Of a stretch of DNA of 64,000 nt, positions 49,702-57,569 are shown in pieces; the stretch's first letter is position 1; the number at the start of each line of letters is the position of its first letter. Origin of the DNA: Marispirochaeta aestuarii. Lineage in GTDB: Bacteria > Spirochaetota > Spirochaetia > JC444 > Marispirochaetaceae. The notes beneath the pieces are model-generated. The model worked only from the letters and a program-made list of their open reading frames with translations. It was not told where the DNA came from and searched no databases. The stretch covers positions 62,001 to 126,000 of the forward strand of contig NZ_MWQY01000011.1 of assembly GCF_002087085.1 (NCBI RefSeq). The letters run 5' to 3'. A program made the position numbers and the translations under genes.

Positions 49702-51184
49702 AACCCATACGGGTACCGTTGCCGGGAGCGCTGCTGATTTCCAGGGCGCTCCCGTTTTTTTTCAGGAAATCCCGGGCCAGCTGGAGACCCAGGCCTGTGC
49801 CCTTTTCATCCTCTGTCCCCGGGCGGGAGGGGTTTTTGTCGGGGGAATATAATCCCCTGATCTCTTCTGAACTCATTCCAATGCCCGAATCTGTAATCTC
49901 GATCCTGGCCAGGCTCCTGTTTGCCCTGAGGCTGATTGAAACTGATCCGCCCCGTCGGGTGTACTTGATGGCGTTGTCCACAAGGTTCCGCAAAACCGTA
50001 TAGATCATATTGCTGTCTGCCATAACCTGCAGACGATCCTCGTCGGTTTCGAGGCGCAGATTTATCTCTTTAGCCTTGGCGCTCGTATGGGCATAGGCAT
50101 GGACGCTTCTGCAGAGTTCAATGATATCGACAGGCTCAGTCCGTACTATAAGCCTGCCGGATTCGGCCTGGGACCAGGCCAGGAGATTTTCCAGCAGGTC
50201 ATAGGTCGATTTGGCGGAGACATTTATCATGCCTATAAGCTCGCGGTTTTCCTCATCTGTCGAAGCGCCCCGGTGTGTATTTGACAGCATCAGGTTTGTT
50301 ATCCCGATGGTGGAATTAAAGGCATTCTTGAGGTCGTGGGCGATGATGGTAAAAAGTTTGTTCTTGGTTTTATTGGCCTCGTCCAGATCCCGGGCGGTCT
50401 TTTCCAGTTCGGAATAGAAGAGTTTTATCGGATTCCGGATGCCCTCGCTAACCAGGGAGCGGTAAATCAGGTAAAAGGAAAGGATTTTCAGGTAGTGCCC
50501 CAGCATGTTCAGCAGCCCGTAGTTATCGGTATACAGGGTAAAGGCAAACTCGCTCCCGATGGTGGCGGCTATGGACCAGTAAAAAAACCTGAAAAGGCCG
50601 GGCGGAAAGAGTCCCCGCCGGGAACGGAAGACCAACAGAGTGACAAAGAGGATAGCGACGATCACATATTCGCTGACAATCTTGAAGAGGGTCTGACCGC
50701 TGCCCTCGATAAAGCAGACCGGGAATATATTTGTCGGGAAGATAGAGATCATGATCAGGGTTGTGACGGCAAGGTAACCAATAAAGGTCGGTCTGTAGTT
50801 TCGTTGTTTTGTCGTTATAAAAAGCACGAATCCCAGCAGGCTGAGCGCCTCTGTATAGCGGGCCGCAATCCAGAGCTGATTTGCATGGTAGCTGTAGTCT
50901 GTGAAGATCCCCATCCCTGTATAGGAAAGGGTGTGCATGGTATCGAGGAAAGCGATAAAAAGATACGCAACTCCCAGGTGTACCAGCACCGGGGTCTCCA
51001 TCAGGTCTCTGGCGTTCCAGGCGATCATGAATACCCCGCAGGCAATGATGATGCTGAAAAGCTCCGACAGGGAATGAAACAGAAGGTAATTGTAAAAGCT
51101 GGTAAAATAGAGGGATGTCAACAGAACCAGGGGTAAAATGATTGAAAGAAATTGACCTTTTCGTTCTTTTTGAACAGACCTCAT
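49658..51184 (-). CDS. MASE3-type sensor histidine kinase
   Basis: Protein of about 508 residues. Residues about 10-240 form a multi-pass MASE3-like sensor (ACGVFMIAWNARDL, YLFIAFLDTMHTLSYTGMGI), then a linker helix, the HisKA H-box FTIIAHDLKNAFNST, and an HATPase with the N-box LRNLVDNAIKYTRRGG, ITDSGIGMS and GTGLGLQLARDFLKKNG. No response regulator is adjacent. ATG 51184 has no Shine-Dalgarno sequence and a TTGCGG/TATCAT promoter 6 nt upstream; longer readings into the next gap are rejected. Confidence 0.9.
   Translation of the reverse strand: MRSVQKERKGQFLSIILPLVLLTSLYFTSFYNYLLFHSLSELFSIIIACGVFMIAWNARDLMETPVLVHLGVAYLFIAFLDTMHTLSYTGMGIFTDYSYHANQLWIAARYTEALSLLGFVLFITTKQRNYRPTFIGYLAVTTLIMISIFPTNIFPVCFIEGSGQTLFKIVSEYVIVAILFVTLLVFRSRRGLFPPGLFRFFYWSIAATIGSEFAFTLYTDNYGLLNMLGHYLKILSFYLIYRSLVSEGIRNPIKLFYSELEKTARDLDEANKTKNKLFTIIAHDLKNAFNSTIGITNLMLSNTHRGASTDEENRELIGMINVSAKSTYDLLENLLAWSQAESGRLIVRTEPVDIIELCRSVHAYAHTSAKAKEINLRLETDEDRLQVMADSNMIYTVLRNLVDNAIKYTRRGGSVSISLRANRSLARIEITDSGIGMSSEEIRGLYSPDKNPSRPGTEDEKGTGLGLQLARDFLKKNGSALEISSAPGNGTRMGFSLPRAPEQVSGLL
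49723..49762 (+). terminator. Terminator of metY inside the kinase gene
   Basis: Nine-bp perfect stem CGGGAGCGC / GCGCTCCCG (49723-49754) followed by eight T, 22 nt after the metY stop and within the 3' coding part of the convergent kinase gene. Confidence 0.92.
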
Positions 51185-51190
51185 AGTGTG

Positions 51191-51219
51191 ATGATAAGGG
51201 ACTCTGGACAGAACCGCAA
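51191..51219 (-). promoter_or_regulatory. Promoter of the histidine kinase gene, leaderless type
   Basis: Minus strand: -35 TTGCGG (51214-51219), 17-nt spacer, -10 TATCAT (51191-51196), 6 nt to ATG 51184. Confidence 0.6.
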
Positions 51220-51222
51220 GTC

Positions 51223-52350
51223 TTAAGAAAGTGGAATATGAATCCGCAGGATTCCGCTGGAGGGGTCTACCCGTATGGTGCCTCCAAGCTCTCCGGTCAC
51301 AAGAAACCGGAGCATGGAAAGTTCCTGTCTCTCCAGGTTTTCCAGCGCCTTCGTTGGGGATACGCTGATCAGGAGACCTGCTCTGTCCAGGGATGTCCCG
51401 GCTTCCAGGTTTTCCCACTCCCCCTCCGGCCGCCGGTGAAAAGCGGTGGCCAGTACCTCATACAGCGTGAGGGATATCAGTACCCCCTGGAGCAGGCCGA
51501 TCTTGAGGTTTGAGCCGGTCACAGCCAGTTTCGGAGATTTTTCTTCCAGAGAGAAGGTCGCCGCATAGTGGCGGACAACTGTGTTGATGATCTCCCGCAG
51601 GTTCCTCTCCTCCGGGATTCCCGTCTGTGTAAAGTAGCGGTACGCGGCCCGCAGAACCGTAAGGCGGTTCGCCTTTTCTTCCGGGGATACTGAGGGATCT
51701 GACTTGAGCATGTGGCGGACCAGGCGCAGAATTTCATCGATACCCATACTGAGCTTGTTGAAGAGGATCCGGTTTTTTTCCACCGATCCTGTAAGGGCCA
51801 GGTTGGAGCGGTGAACCATTTCGTACAGGGAGGCGCTTTCCAGGGCATTGGCACAGTGGGACAGTATCAGGGTAAAAAGCAGGAGAGTCAGCCTGTCTCC
51901 GTGGCCCGGACCGTGGCTGAACACCCCGGCGAAGAGTCCACGGCAGCGGCGGGTTGTGCTTATGGAGTGGAGAAGGAGCCTGTTTCTGTCTTCGGCCTCT
52001 ATGTGACGCAGCATGGGGCGCTGGTCTCTAAGGGCTATGTGAATATTCCCCTTCTCCATCTCCTCTGCAATCAGGCCTTTAATATGTTCAGCCTCTGCAG
52101 CAGGACGGCAGGAATAGAGCTCCAGTTCGCCGGTATCATCATTTACCAGGTAAAAGGCGGAGACATCGAAGGGAATGATTGAATTCAGCCGTTCTCCCGT
52201 CAGTTCGAGTACCCGGTCAAGGGGAGAGGCGCTGGTAAGGGTATCGAGAAAATCGGTCATTTCAATGGCAGACTCAATGGTTTCGTAGGCTGAAACGATG
52301 GCGTCCGTCAGGTCCTGGTTTTCCAGCTCCAGGTCTCTGGGGTCAGTCAT
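51223..52350 (-). CDS. GAF-like signalling protein with degenerate kinase-like C-terminus
   Basis: Protein of 375 residues, no membrane segment. Residues about 35-180 look like a GAF domain (DRVLELTGERLNSIIPFDVS, AFYLVNDDTGELELYSC). After a helical linker (KNRILFNKLSMGIDEILRLV) the C-terminus resembles an HATPase end (LGGTIRVDPSSGILRIHIPL), but no phosphorylatable His or clear ATP-binding boxes are visible. It may be a decayed kinase or a scaffold. Its start overlaps the HDOD gene by 8 nt. Confidence 0.65.
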   Translation of the reverse strand: MTDPRDLELENQDLTDAIVSAYETIESAIEMTDFLDTLTSASPLDRVLELTGERLNSIIPFDVSAFYLVNDDTGELELYSCRPAAEAEHIKGLIAEEMEKGNIHIALRDQRPMLRHIEAEDRNRLLLHSISTTRRCRGLFAGVFSHGPGHGDRLTLLLFTLILSHCANALESASLYEMVHRSNLALTGSVEKNRILFNKLSMGIDEILRLVRHMLKSDPSVSPEEKANRLTVLRAAYRYFTQTGIPEERNLREIINTVVRHYAATFSLEEKSPKLAVTGSNLKIGLLQGVLISLTLYEVLATAFHRRPEGEWENLEAGTSLDRAGLLISVSPTKALENLERQELSMLRFLVTGELGGTIRVDPSSGILRIHIPLS

Positions 52351-53554
52351 GGAGCATTATCTCCGTTATTTCTTCAGAATGGGTCTCCACCTGACGGACA
52401 ACGGCGTCTATGGCGGCAGGCTTGAGTGAGAGGTACTCCCGGGCAGCCTCCTGAAGAGGAGGTACATAGAGTTCTCCACTGGAACCTTTTTTTATTCCGT
52501 TGACTATGATGTCGGCAAAATGGATTATCGTGGCTTCAAAGGGTCTCAGGCTTTCCGCCACGCTGTGGTGGTCGGTAATCATGGCCAGAAGGTTTTCCGG
52601 CATATTGAGTTTCAGGCAGAGCTCCCGGCCGATATCGGAATGGGAAAAACCCAGAATGCTGCGCTCTGCGGTGAACTGTGTAAGGGAATGGCTGCGGCAG
52701 ATGGTATCGATATAGTAAACTGCGTCGTGCAGCCGGGTATACAGGAGGAGCTTGCCGATATCGTGAAGCAGACCACCGATAAAATAGCGCTCCGTGTTTT
52801 TCTCTTTCAGAAAGATGGCCAGGGTCCTGGCGGCAATGGCGGTGGCAATGCTGTGACGCCAGAACTCCGTAAGGGATGCATCATTCTCTCCCCTCTTGAA
52901 AAAACTCCTGCTGATGCTGATCCCCAGGGCCAGGGTTCCAAGTTGCCGTGTTCCGATTATGGAGACTGCTTTGCTGACGGTGTCGACGCTGTTTTTCAGG
53001 GCGTAGAAAGAGCTGTTCGCCAGGTTCAGCAGGCGGGAGGTGAAGCTGGGGTCCTTGGTTACCGCGTCGGATATGTCGATGGCTGAACTGCGCTCATCGT
53101 TGATGACGGAGAGGATGTGATTGTACACCTCCGGGAGAGCCGTGAATTCCCCCATTTCAATGATGGCCGCGGGATTTGCCGGGAGACTGTTTCGCTGGGG
53201 CGGTGCTACTTCTTTGGTGTTCTTCAGGAATCTGTCGTAGGGGCGTTTTGAACGGATACTTATGCTTTGCTGCCAGATTTCTCGAATGAGAGGGTCGTTT
53301 CTGTCCACCAGGGAGAAGAGTTCCAGGCTCTCTCCGGATACAGGTTCATTTTTCTTCTCTGTGTGCTGAATTCCCAGGGCTATCTTCGACTCGACGGTAA
53401 CGCATACATCGGATATTCCCCAGGTCTTGAGGATTTCAAGGTTCTTCTCATTTATTACACAGCCGGCGGTGAGTAGACGCCGGCCGTACATGTCATGCAC
53501 ATCCTCCGCAAGGACCATTCCGTTTTGTAAGTCACCTACACGTATCGTTTCCAT
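52343..53554 (-). CDS. HDOD-domain signalling protein
   Basis: Protein of 403 residues. The N-terminal part (METIRVGDLQNGMVLAEDVH, then TAGCVINEKNLEILKTWGIS) is the small domain often found before HD-GYP/HDOD modules; the HDOD core begins LPEVYNHILSVINDERSSAI and includes GGLLHDIGKLLLYTRL and SHSDIGRELCLKLNMPENLL. HDOD proteins act in signalling without proven phosphodiesterase activity. The start is uncertain: ATG 53554 fits the domain edge but has only a weak GGCGG upstream. Confidence 0.85.
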   Translation of the reverse strand: METIRVGDLQNGMVLAEDVHDMYGRRLLTAGCVINEKNLEILKTWGISDVCVTVESKIALGIQHTEKKNEPVSGESLELFSLVDRNDPLIREIWQQSISIRSKRPYDRFLKNTKEVAPPQRNSLPANPAAIIEMGEFTALPEVYNHILSVINDERSSAIDISDAVTKDPSFTSRLLNLANSSFYALKNSVDTVSKAVSIIGTRQLGTLALGISISRSFFKRGENDASLTEFWRHSIATAIAARTLAIFLKEKNTERYFIGGLLHDIGKLLLYTRLHDAVYYIDTICRSHSLTQFTAERSILGFSHSDIGRELCLKLNMPENLLAMITDHHSVAESLRPFEATIIHFADIIVNGIKKGSSGELYVPPLQEAAREYLSLKPAAIDAVVRQVETHSEEITEIMLHD

Positions 53555-53621
53555 ACAGCCGCCGATGAGAAAGTATTCCTTAAATATAGCCGCAAATACG
53601 GCGCCGCTCAAGGTTTAGGGC

Positions 53622-54266
53622 TCAGACCTCCCGTACATCCCGTATCTCTTCGACATAGGGGGACAGACAGGAAATAAGGTCCTCCCTGCTCATATCTTCG
53701 ACCTTCAGGGTCAGCAGGGCATTGGTCATATCTTCTCCCAGAAAGGTTCCGATGGAGATGATGTTTCCACCCTTGTCGCGTATTGCAACAGCTATGTCTG
53801 CCAGTTCTCCGCGCTTCTCCGGAATAAGGATGGTCGCCCGAATACCGGAACGCCGTACGCCGAAGAGCTCCACAAAGAGTTTGAAGAGGTCGGATTCGGT
53901 AATAATGCCCGCCAGGTGTCCCTCTTTCATGATCGGGAGGCCGCCGATGTTATTTTCCGCCATTATACGGGCAGCATCCTCGATAGGGGTTTCCACGTCG
54001 ATGGTGATGGGGTCGACGGTCATTACCGATTCAACCTGGAGTTCCGAAAGGAGTTCGGATATTTCATACACATCCAGCGCGGTAGCCGTGGAGGGCGAGG
54101 CCTTCAGCAGATCCTTTTCTGTTACAATCCCCTTGAGTTTGCCATGCTTATCCACAACGGGGAGTCGATGGATTTTTTCCCGCTGCATTATTTTCCGGGC
54201 TTTGGCTACTGAATCGTGCGGCAATATTGTTATGGGATTCTGAGTCATTCGCTTACCCACAGTCAT
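53622..54266 (-). CDS. CBS-pair plus ACT domain protein (AcuB-like)
   Basis: Protein of 214 residues. Two CBS motifs (MTQNPITILPHDSV...RLPVVDKHGKLKGIVTEKDL, about 7-55, and VMTVDPITIDVETPIEDAAR...GIITESDLF, about 75-130), then an ACT-like part (TILIPEKRGELADIAVAIRD). CBS pairs bind adenine nucleotides; ACT binds amino acids; the combination resembles AcuB. GGAGG precedes ATG 54266. Confidence 0.88.
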   Translation of the reverse strand: MTVGKRMTQNPITILPHDSVAKARKIMQREKIHRLPVVDKHGKLKGIVTEKDLLKASPSTATALDVYEISELLSELQVESVMTVDPITIDVETPIEDAARIMAENNIGGLPIMKEGHLAGIITESDLFKLFVELFGVRRSGIRATILIPEKRGELADIAVAIRDKGGNIISIGTFLGEDMTNALLTLKVEDMSREDLISCLSPYVEEIRDVREV

Positions 54267-54351
54267 GACAACCTCCTCGTGGACACAGACAAAATAGGGG
54301 TGTACCACCCGTAAATATGGTAGCCCGCTTTTCATGCGGTGTCAAATATTG

Positions 54352-55338
54352 CTACCAGTTCGTATGAACCAGGGGTTTTATGTGTGTGTCGTATATTTTA
54401 CGGACTTTATCCATCTGTTCCTGTGTAAGGGGCGGCAGATCCGCTGATCCGACATTGGAGACAACCTGTTCCGGCCGGGAAGCTCCCGGAATTACCGTGG
54501 TAACCTCGGGGAACATGAGTATCCAGCGCAGGGCGATGGACGCCAGGGCGGTATCACCGGAAAAAAGTTCCTTGAGCTCCTCCACCGCCTGCAGACCTGT
54601 TTCAAAGGGCACACCGGAGAAGGTCTCTCCCTTGTCGAAGGCCGAACCGTCCCGGTTGAAACTCCGGTGGTCACGGGTACCGAAGGTCGTTTCCGCGGTG
54701 AACTTTCCACTCAGAAGGCCAGAGGCCAGGGGCACCCGTACAATGATTCCGATCTCCCTTTGCCGGGCAAGGGGAAAAAAATCTTCCGCCGGACGCTGGC
54801 GGAACATATTGAAAATGATCTGAACGGTGGTGACGTTATCGTATTCCGAAGCCTTCAGGGCCTCGTCGATTTTTTCCACCGAGACTCCGAGATGGGCGAT
54901 TTTCCCTTCCCGTTTAAGGTCTTCAAAGAGACCGAATATCTCCGGACGGTAATATACCTCCCCGGGGGGGCAGTGAAGCTGAATCAGATCCAGCCGGTCC
55001 AGACCGGTTCGTTTCAGGCTCCCTTCCACGTAGGATCGGAGTGCTTCAGGTGTATAGCCTTCCGCCACATGGGGCCGGATCTGACGACCGCATTTTGTTG
55101 CCACGTAAATCCGCTCGCTTCTGGATTTGACAACACGGCCGACGGCCTTTTCGCTTTCTCCGTCGGAATAAACATCCGCGGTGTCGATAAAATTGACTCC
55201 CCCGTCGATGGCGGAATTGATTATTTTTTCGGCGTTGGCATTGTCAAAAGCACTGCCCCATTTTCCCCCCACCTGCCAGGTACCCAGGGAAACCTCTGTA
55301 ATGCTGAAACCGGTTTTACCAAGTCTTCTTCTGTTCAT
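54352..55338 (-). CDS. Aldo/keto reductase
   Basis: NADPH-dependent oxidoreductase of 328 residues with the AKR catalytic set: Asp in FIDTADVYSDGESEKAVG, Tyr in the same motif, Lys in YVATKCGRQ and His in LDLIQLHCPPG. The C-terminal cofactor loop VIPGASRPEQVVSN is present. Related to YajO/PdxI-type reductases; substrate unknown. GAGGAG precedes the ATG. Confidence 0.93.
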   Translation of the reverse strand: MNRRRLGKTGFSITEVSLGTWQVGGKWGSAFDNANAEKIINSAIDGGVNFIDTADVYSDGESEKAVGRVVKSRSERIYVATKCGRQIRPHVAEGYTPEALRSYVEGSLKRTGLDRLDLIQLHCPPGEVYYRPEIFGLFEDLKREGKIAHLGVSVEKIDEALKASEYDNVTTVQIIFNMFRQRPAEDFFPLARQREIGIIVRVPLASGLLSGKFTAETTFGTRDHRSFNRDGSAFDKGETFSGVPFETGLQAVEELKELFSGDTALASIALRWILMFPEVTTVIPGASRPEQVVSNVGSADLPPLTQEQMDKVRKIYDTHIKPLVHTNW

Positions 55339-55375
55339 TTTTTTCTCCTCTTTTAATTTTCTGTCCGTCGATACA

Positions 55376-55975
55376 CTATATCATACCCAGGCTGGAGAGG
55401 TATTCGGCAATTCCGCTTAAGAGCATCTGTACCGCCACGGTGGTCAGGATCATCCCCATGAGTCTCTCGATGGCCTTGAGTATCCTCGTGCCCATCAGTG
55501 TCCTGAGTAGGTCCGATAAAAGCAGAATAAGCACCGTGGAGAGCCAGGCGATAAGCAGGGCCAGGAAGGTTTCCGTAATGCGGTCCGGGTGCCGGGTGGC
55601 CAGCAGGGTCAGCATTACTATGGTTGAGGGGCCTGCGATAAGGGGTACGGCCAGGGGGACGATCAAGGGCTCCTCATCGCCGGCAATCCCCTGCCCCCGG
55701 ACGGTTTCGGGAAAGATCATTTTCAGGGCAATCAGAAAGAGGATAAGTCCTCCGGCGATGGAGAGGGCAGGCTCGGAAATATGCATTCCCTTGAGGATAT
55801 AGCCGCCGAATAGCAGGAAGATTATCAGAATCGCCAGGGCAATGATCAGTTCCCGCAGAATTACCCGCCGCCGGCGTCCGGGATCCATGTTGGATAACAG
55901 GGCCAGAAAAGCCGGTATATTTCCGAAGGGATCCATTACCAGCAGAAGGGTTATTGCATTGGATATGATAAACAT
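55376..55975 (-). CDS. MarC-family integral membrane protein
   Basis: Protein of 199 residues with six hydrophobic segments. The family start FIISNAITLLLVMDPFGNIPAF and VPLAVPLIAGPSTIVMLTLL are clear. Function of MarC/UPF0056 proteins is unsettled. Upstream in-frame codons would add a soluble stretch not found in the family. ATG 55975 has no Shine-Dalgarno sequence and stands 6 nt after TACAGT, a possible leaderless start with a weak -35. Confidence 0.92.
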   Translation of the reverse strand: MFIISNAITLLLVMDPFGNIPAFLALLSNMDPGRRRRVILRELIIALAILIIFLLFGGYILKGMHISEPALSIAGGLILFLIALKMIFPETVRGQGIAGDEEPLIVPLAVPLIAGPSTIVMLTLLATRHPDRITETFLALLIAWLSTVLILLLSDLLRTLMGTRILKAIERLMGMILTTVAVQMLLSGIAEYLSSLGMI

Positions 55976-56038
55976 GGATCTACTGTAGCATACGGATGAA
56001 GGAAACGGTAGCGGCCTCTGTTTTGCTCTGTTTTGGCC

Positions 56039-56067
56039 TTGTCCAATCAGAACATCGGGGATATCTT
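56039..56067 (+). promoter_or_regulatory. Promoter of the M15 peptidase gene
   Basis: -35 TTGTCC (56039-56044), 17-nt spacer, -10 TATCTT (56062-56067); leader of about 20 nt with AGGAA before a TTG start at 56094. Confidence 0.45.
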
Positions 56068-56093
56068 CAAGGGTAACATCAGGAACGCTTATT

Positions 56094-57014
56094 TTGAATA
56101 TTCCAGGATTTCTTACAGGGAAACTTGTCGTTTTTTTATACCTGTTCTCATTTTCTCCGGGCCTTTTTGCCGAAGTCCCCATGGAGGTGCAGCCCGAGGG
56201 TGCCCCCCGGGAGGAAGCGCGGAGGAGTTTTTCCGGAGAGGAGGTCGTCAGGGCTTTTTACAGGGCCTATCCCGACAGGATTGAGCGTATCGCCCTCCTG
56301 GCCGGGGACTGGGCCATGCTTGTTGACGGCAGCTGGTTTTTCTGGGCCGAAGGACGGCTTCTTCCGGAAGAACTTAGAATGCAGCACCGGGATTATTCTC
56401 CTTACCCCTTTTACCGGTACCCCCGGACTCTGCCCGCCTTAGGGGAACCTGATCCTCAGGAGGCTGCCAGGCTGCGGGCCAGGGTCAGCTCCCGGGAGGA
56501 GAACCCCCCGCGGCGGCACCCCGGATTCTTCAACGCCCTGTGGCGAATTTACGACCGGGATACCAGCTGGGCGCGGATGAAAACCACCTTTTTTCTGGGC
56601 CACAGGATTGAGCTGCACCGGGAGCTGCTGGAGGACCTGGCGGCGGTGGAGGAGACAATCCAGGAGGTCATGAAGACTGATGCTGATCTGCGCCGTTTCG
56701 TTGCCGGCCTTTCAGGCTTCGACGCTTACAACTGGCGTATAATTGCAGGCACGGCATCCATGAGCTTTCATGCCTACGGTGCCGCGGTAGACCTTCTTCC
56801 GGGGGACTACCGGGGACTCCAGGCCTACTGGCGCTGGGCGGCCCGCTATTATCCTGACTGGTTTACCCTTCCCTACGAACAGCGCTTCATGCCTCCGGAC
56901 TCCTTCGTCCGGGCCTTTGAAGAGCAGGGATTTATCTGGGGAGGGAAATGGTTCTACTTCGATACAATCCATTTTGAATACCGGCCGGAACTTCTGATTC
57001 TGAACGGCTGGTAG
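56094..57014 (+). CDS. M15-family D-alanyl-D-alanine carboxypeptidase-like protein
   Basis: Protein of 306 residues. A signal peptide (KLVVFLYLFSFSPGLFAE) is followed by a linker region and a C-terminal VanY/M15 domain: Zn ligands in SFHAYGAAVDLLPGD (SxHxxGxAxD) and DTIHFEYRPELL (last His). It probably trims peptidoglycan peptides in the periplasm. The TTG start at 56094 has AGGAA 9 nt upstream and gives a sensible signal peptide. Confidence 0.85.
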   Translation: MNIPGFLTGKLVVFLYLFSFSPGLFAEVPMEVQPEGAPREEARRSFSGEEVVRAFYRAYPDRIERIALLAGDWAMLVDGSWFFWAEGRLLPEELRMQHRDYSPYPFYRYPRTLPALGEPDPQEAARLRARVSSREENPPRRHPGFFNALWRIYDRDTSWARMKTTFFLGHRIELHRELLEDLAAVEETIQEVMKTDADLRRFVAGLSGFDAYNWRIIAGTASMSFHAYGAAVDLLPGDYRGLQAYWRWAARYYPDWFTLPYEQRFMPPDSFVRAFEEQGFIWGGKWFYFDTIHFEYRPELLILNGW

Positions 57015-57032
57015 GAAGTTTAAGGAGGTCCT

Positions 57033-57569
57033 ATGCTCTCGTTTATAGCCAAATTCCTCGCCGCCCTGAATGCCAATTCCCGGCCGGGGGAGATCGGGGC
57101 CGCCGCCTCTTTCGGCTTCATGCTGGCCCTGATTCCAGGGGGGAACCTGCTCTGGTTCGCCCTCTTTATTCTGGTGTTTCTGCTCAAGGTTCACCTGGCG
57201 ACGGCGCTGCTGGTGATGGTGCTCGGTAAACTGGTCGTCCCCCTGCTTGACCCCCTTATTGAACTTCTTGGTCTGGCAATTCTGAACCAGGAATCCCTTT
57301 TTCCCCTCTTCACCGCCATGGCCGACATGCCCCTGCTGCCCTACACCAACTATAACCACTCCCTGGTTACAGGGGGGTTCGCTGCAGGTATCATTCTCTG
57401 GATACCCCTCTTTTTTCTCTTCATACTGCTGGTACGGCTGTACCGCAGCTATCTCTGGCCGAAGCTTGCGGAGAACCGGCTGGTTAAGGGCTTTTTACGC
57501 TATCCCCTGGTCAAAAAGATCAGCGGGGCCGTCGGCAAGGTCGGCGGATTCTGGAAGGGAGTACGCTGA
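57033..57569 (+). CDS. TIGR03546-like membrane protein
   Basis: Protein of 178 residues with three or four TM segments (AAASFGFMLALIPGGNLLWF, ALFILVFLLKVHLATALLVM, GGFAAGIILWIPLFFLFILL) and a basic C-terminus. It matches, from memory, the conserved hypothetical family TIGR03546, which is found beside TIGR03545 as here. AAGGAGGT precedes the ATG, and its stop overlaps the next ATG by 1 nt. Function unknown. Confidence 0.75.
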   Translation: MLSFIAKFLAALNANSRPGEIGAAASFGFMLALIPGGNLLWFALFILVFLLKVHLATALLVMVLGKLVVPLLDPLIELLGLAILNQESLFPLFTAMADMPLLPYTNYNHSLVTGGFAAGIILWIPLFFLFILLVRLYRSYLWPKLAENRLVKGFLRYPLVKKISGAVGKVGGFWKGVR

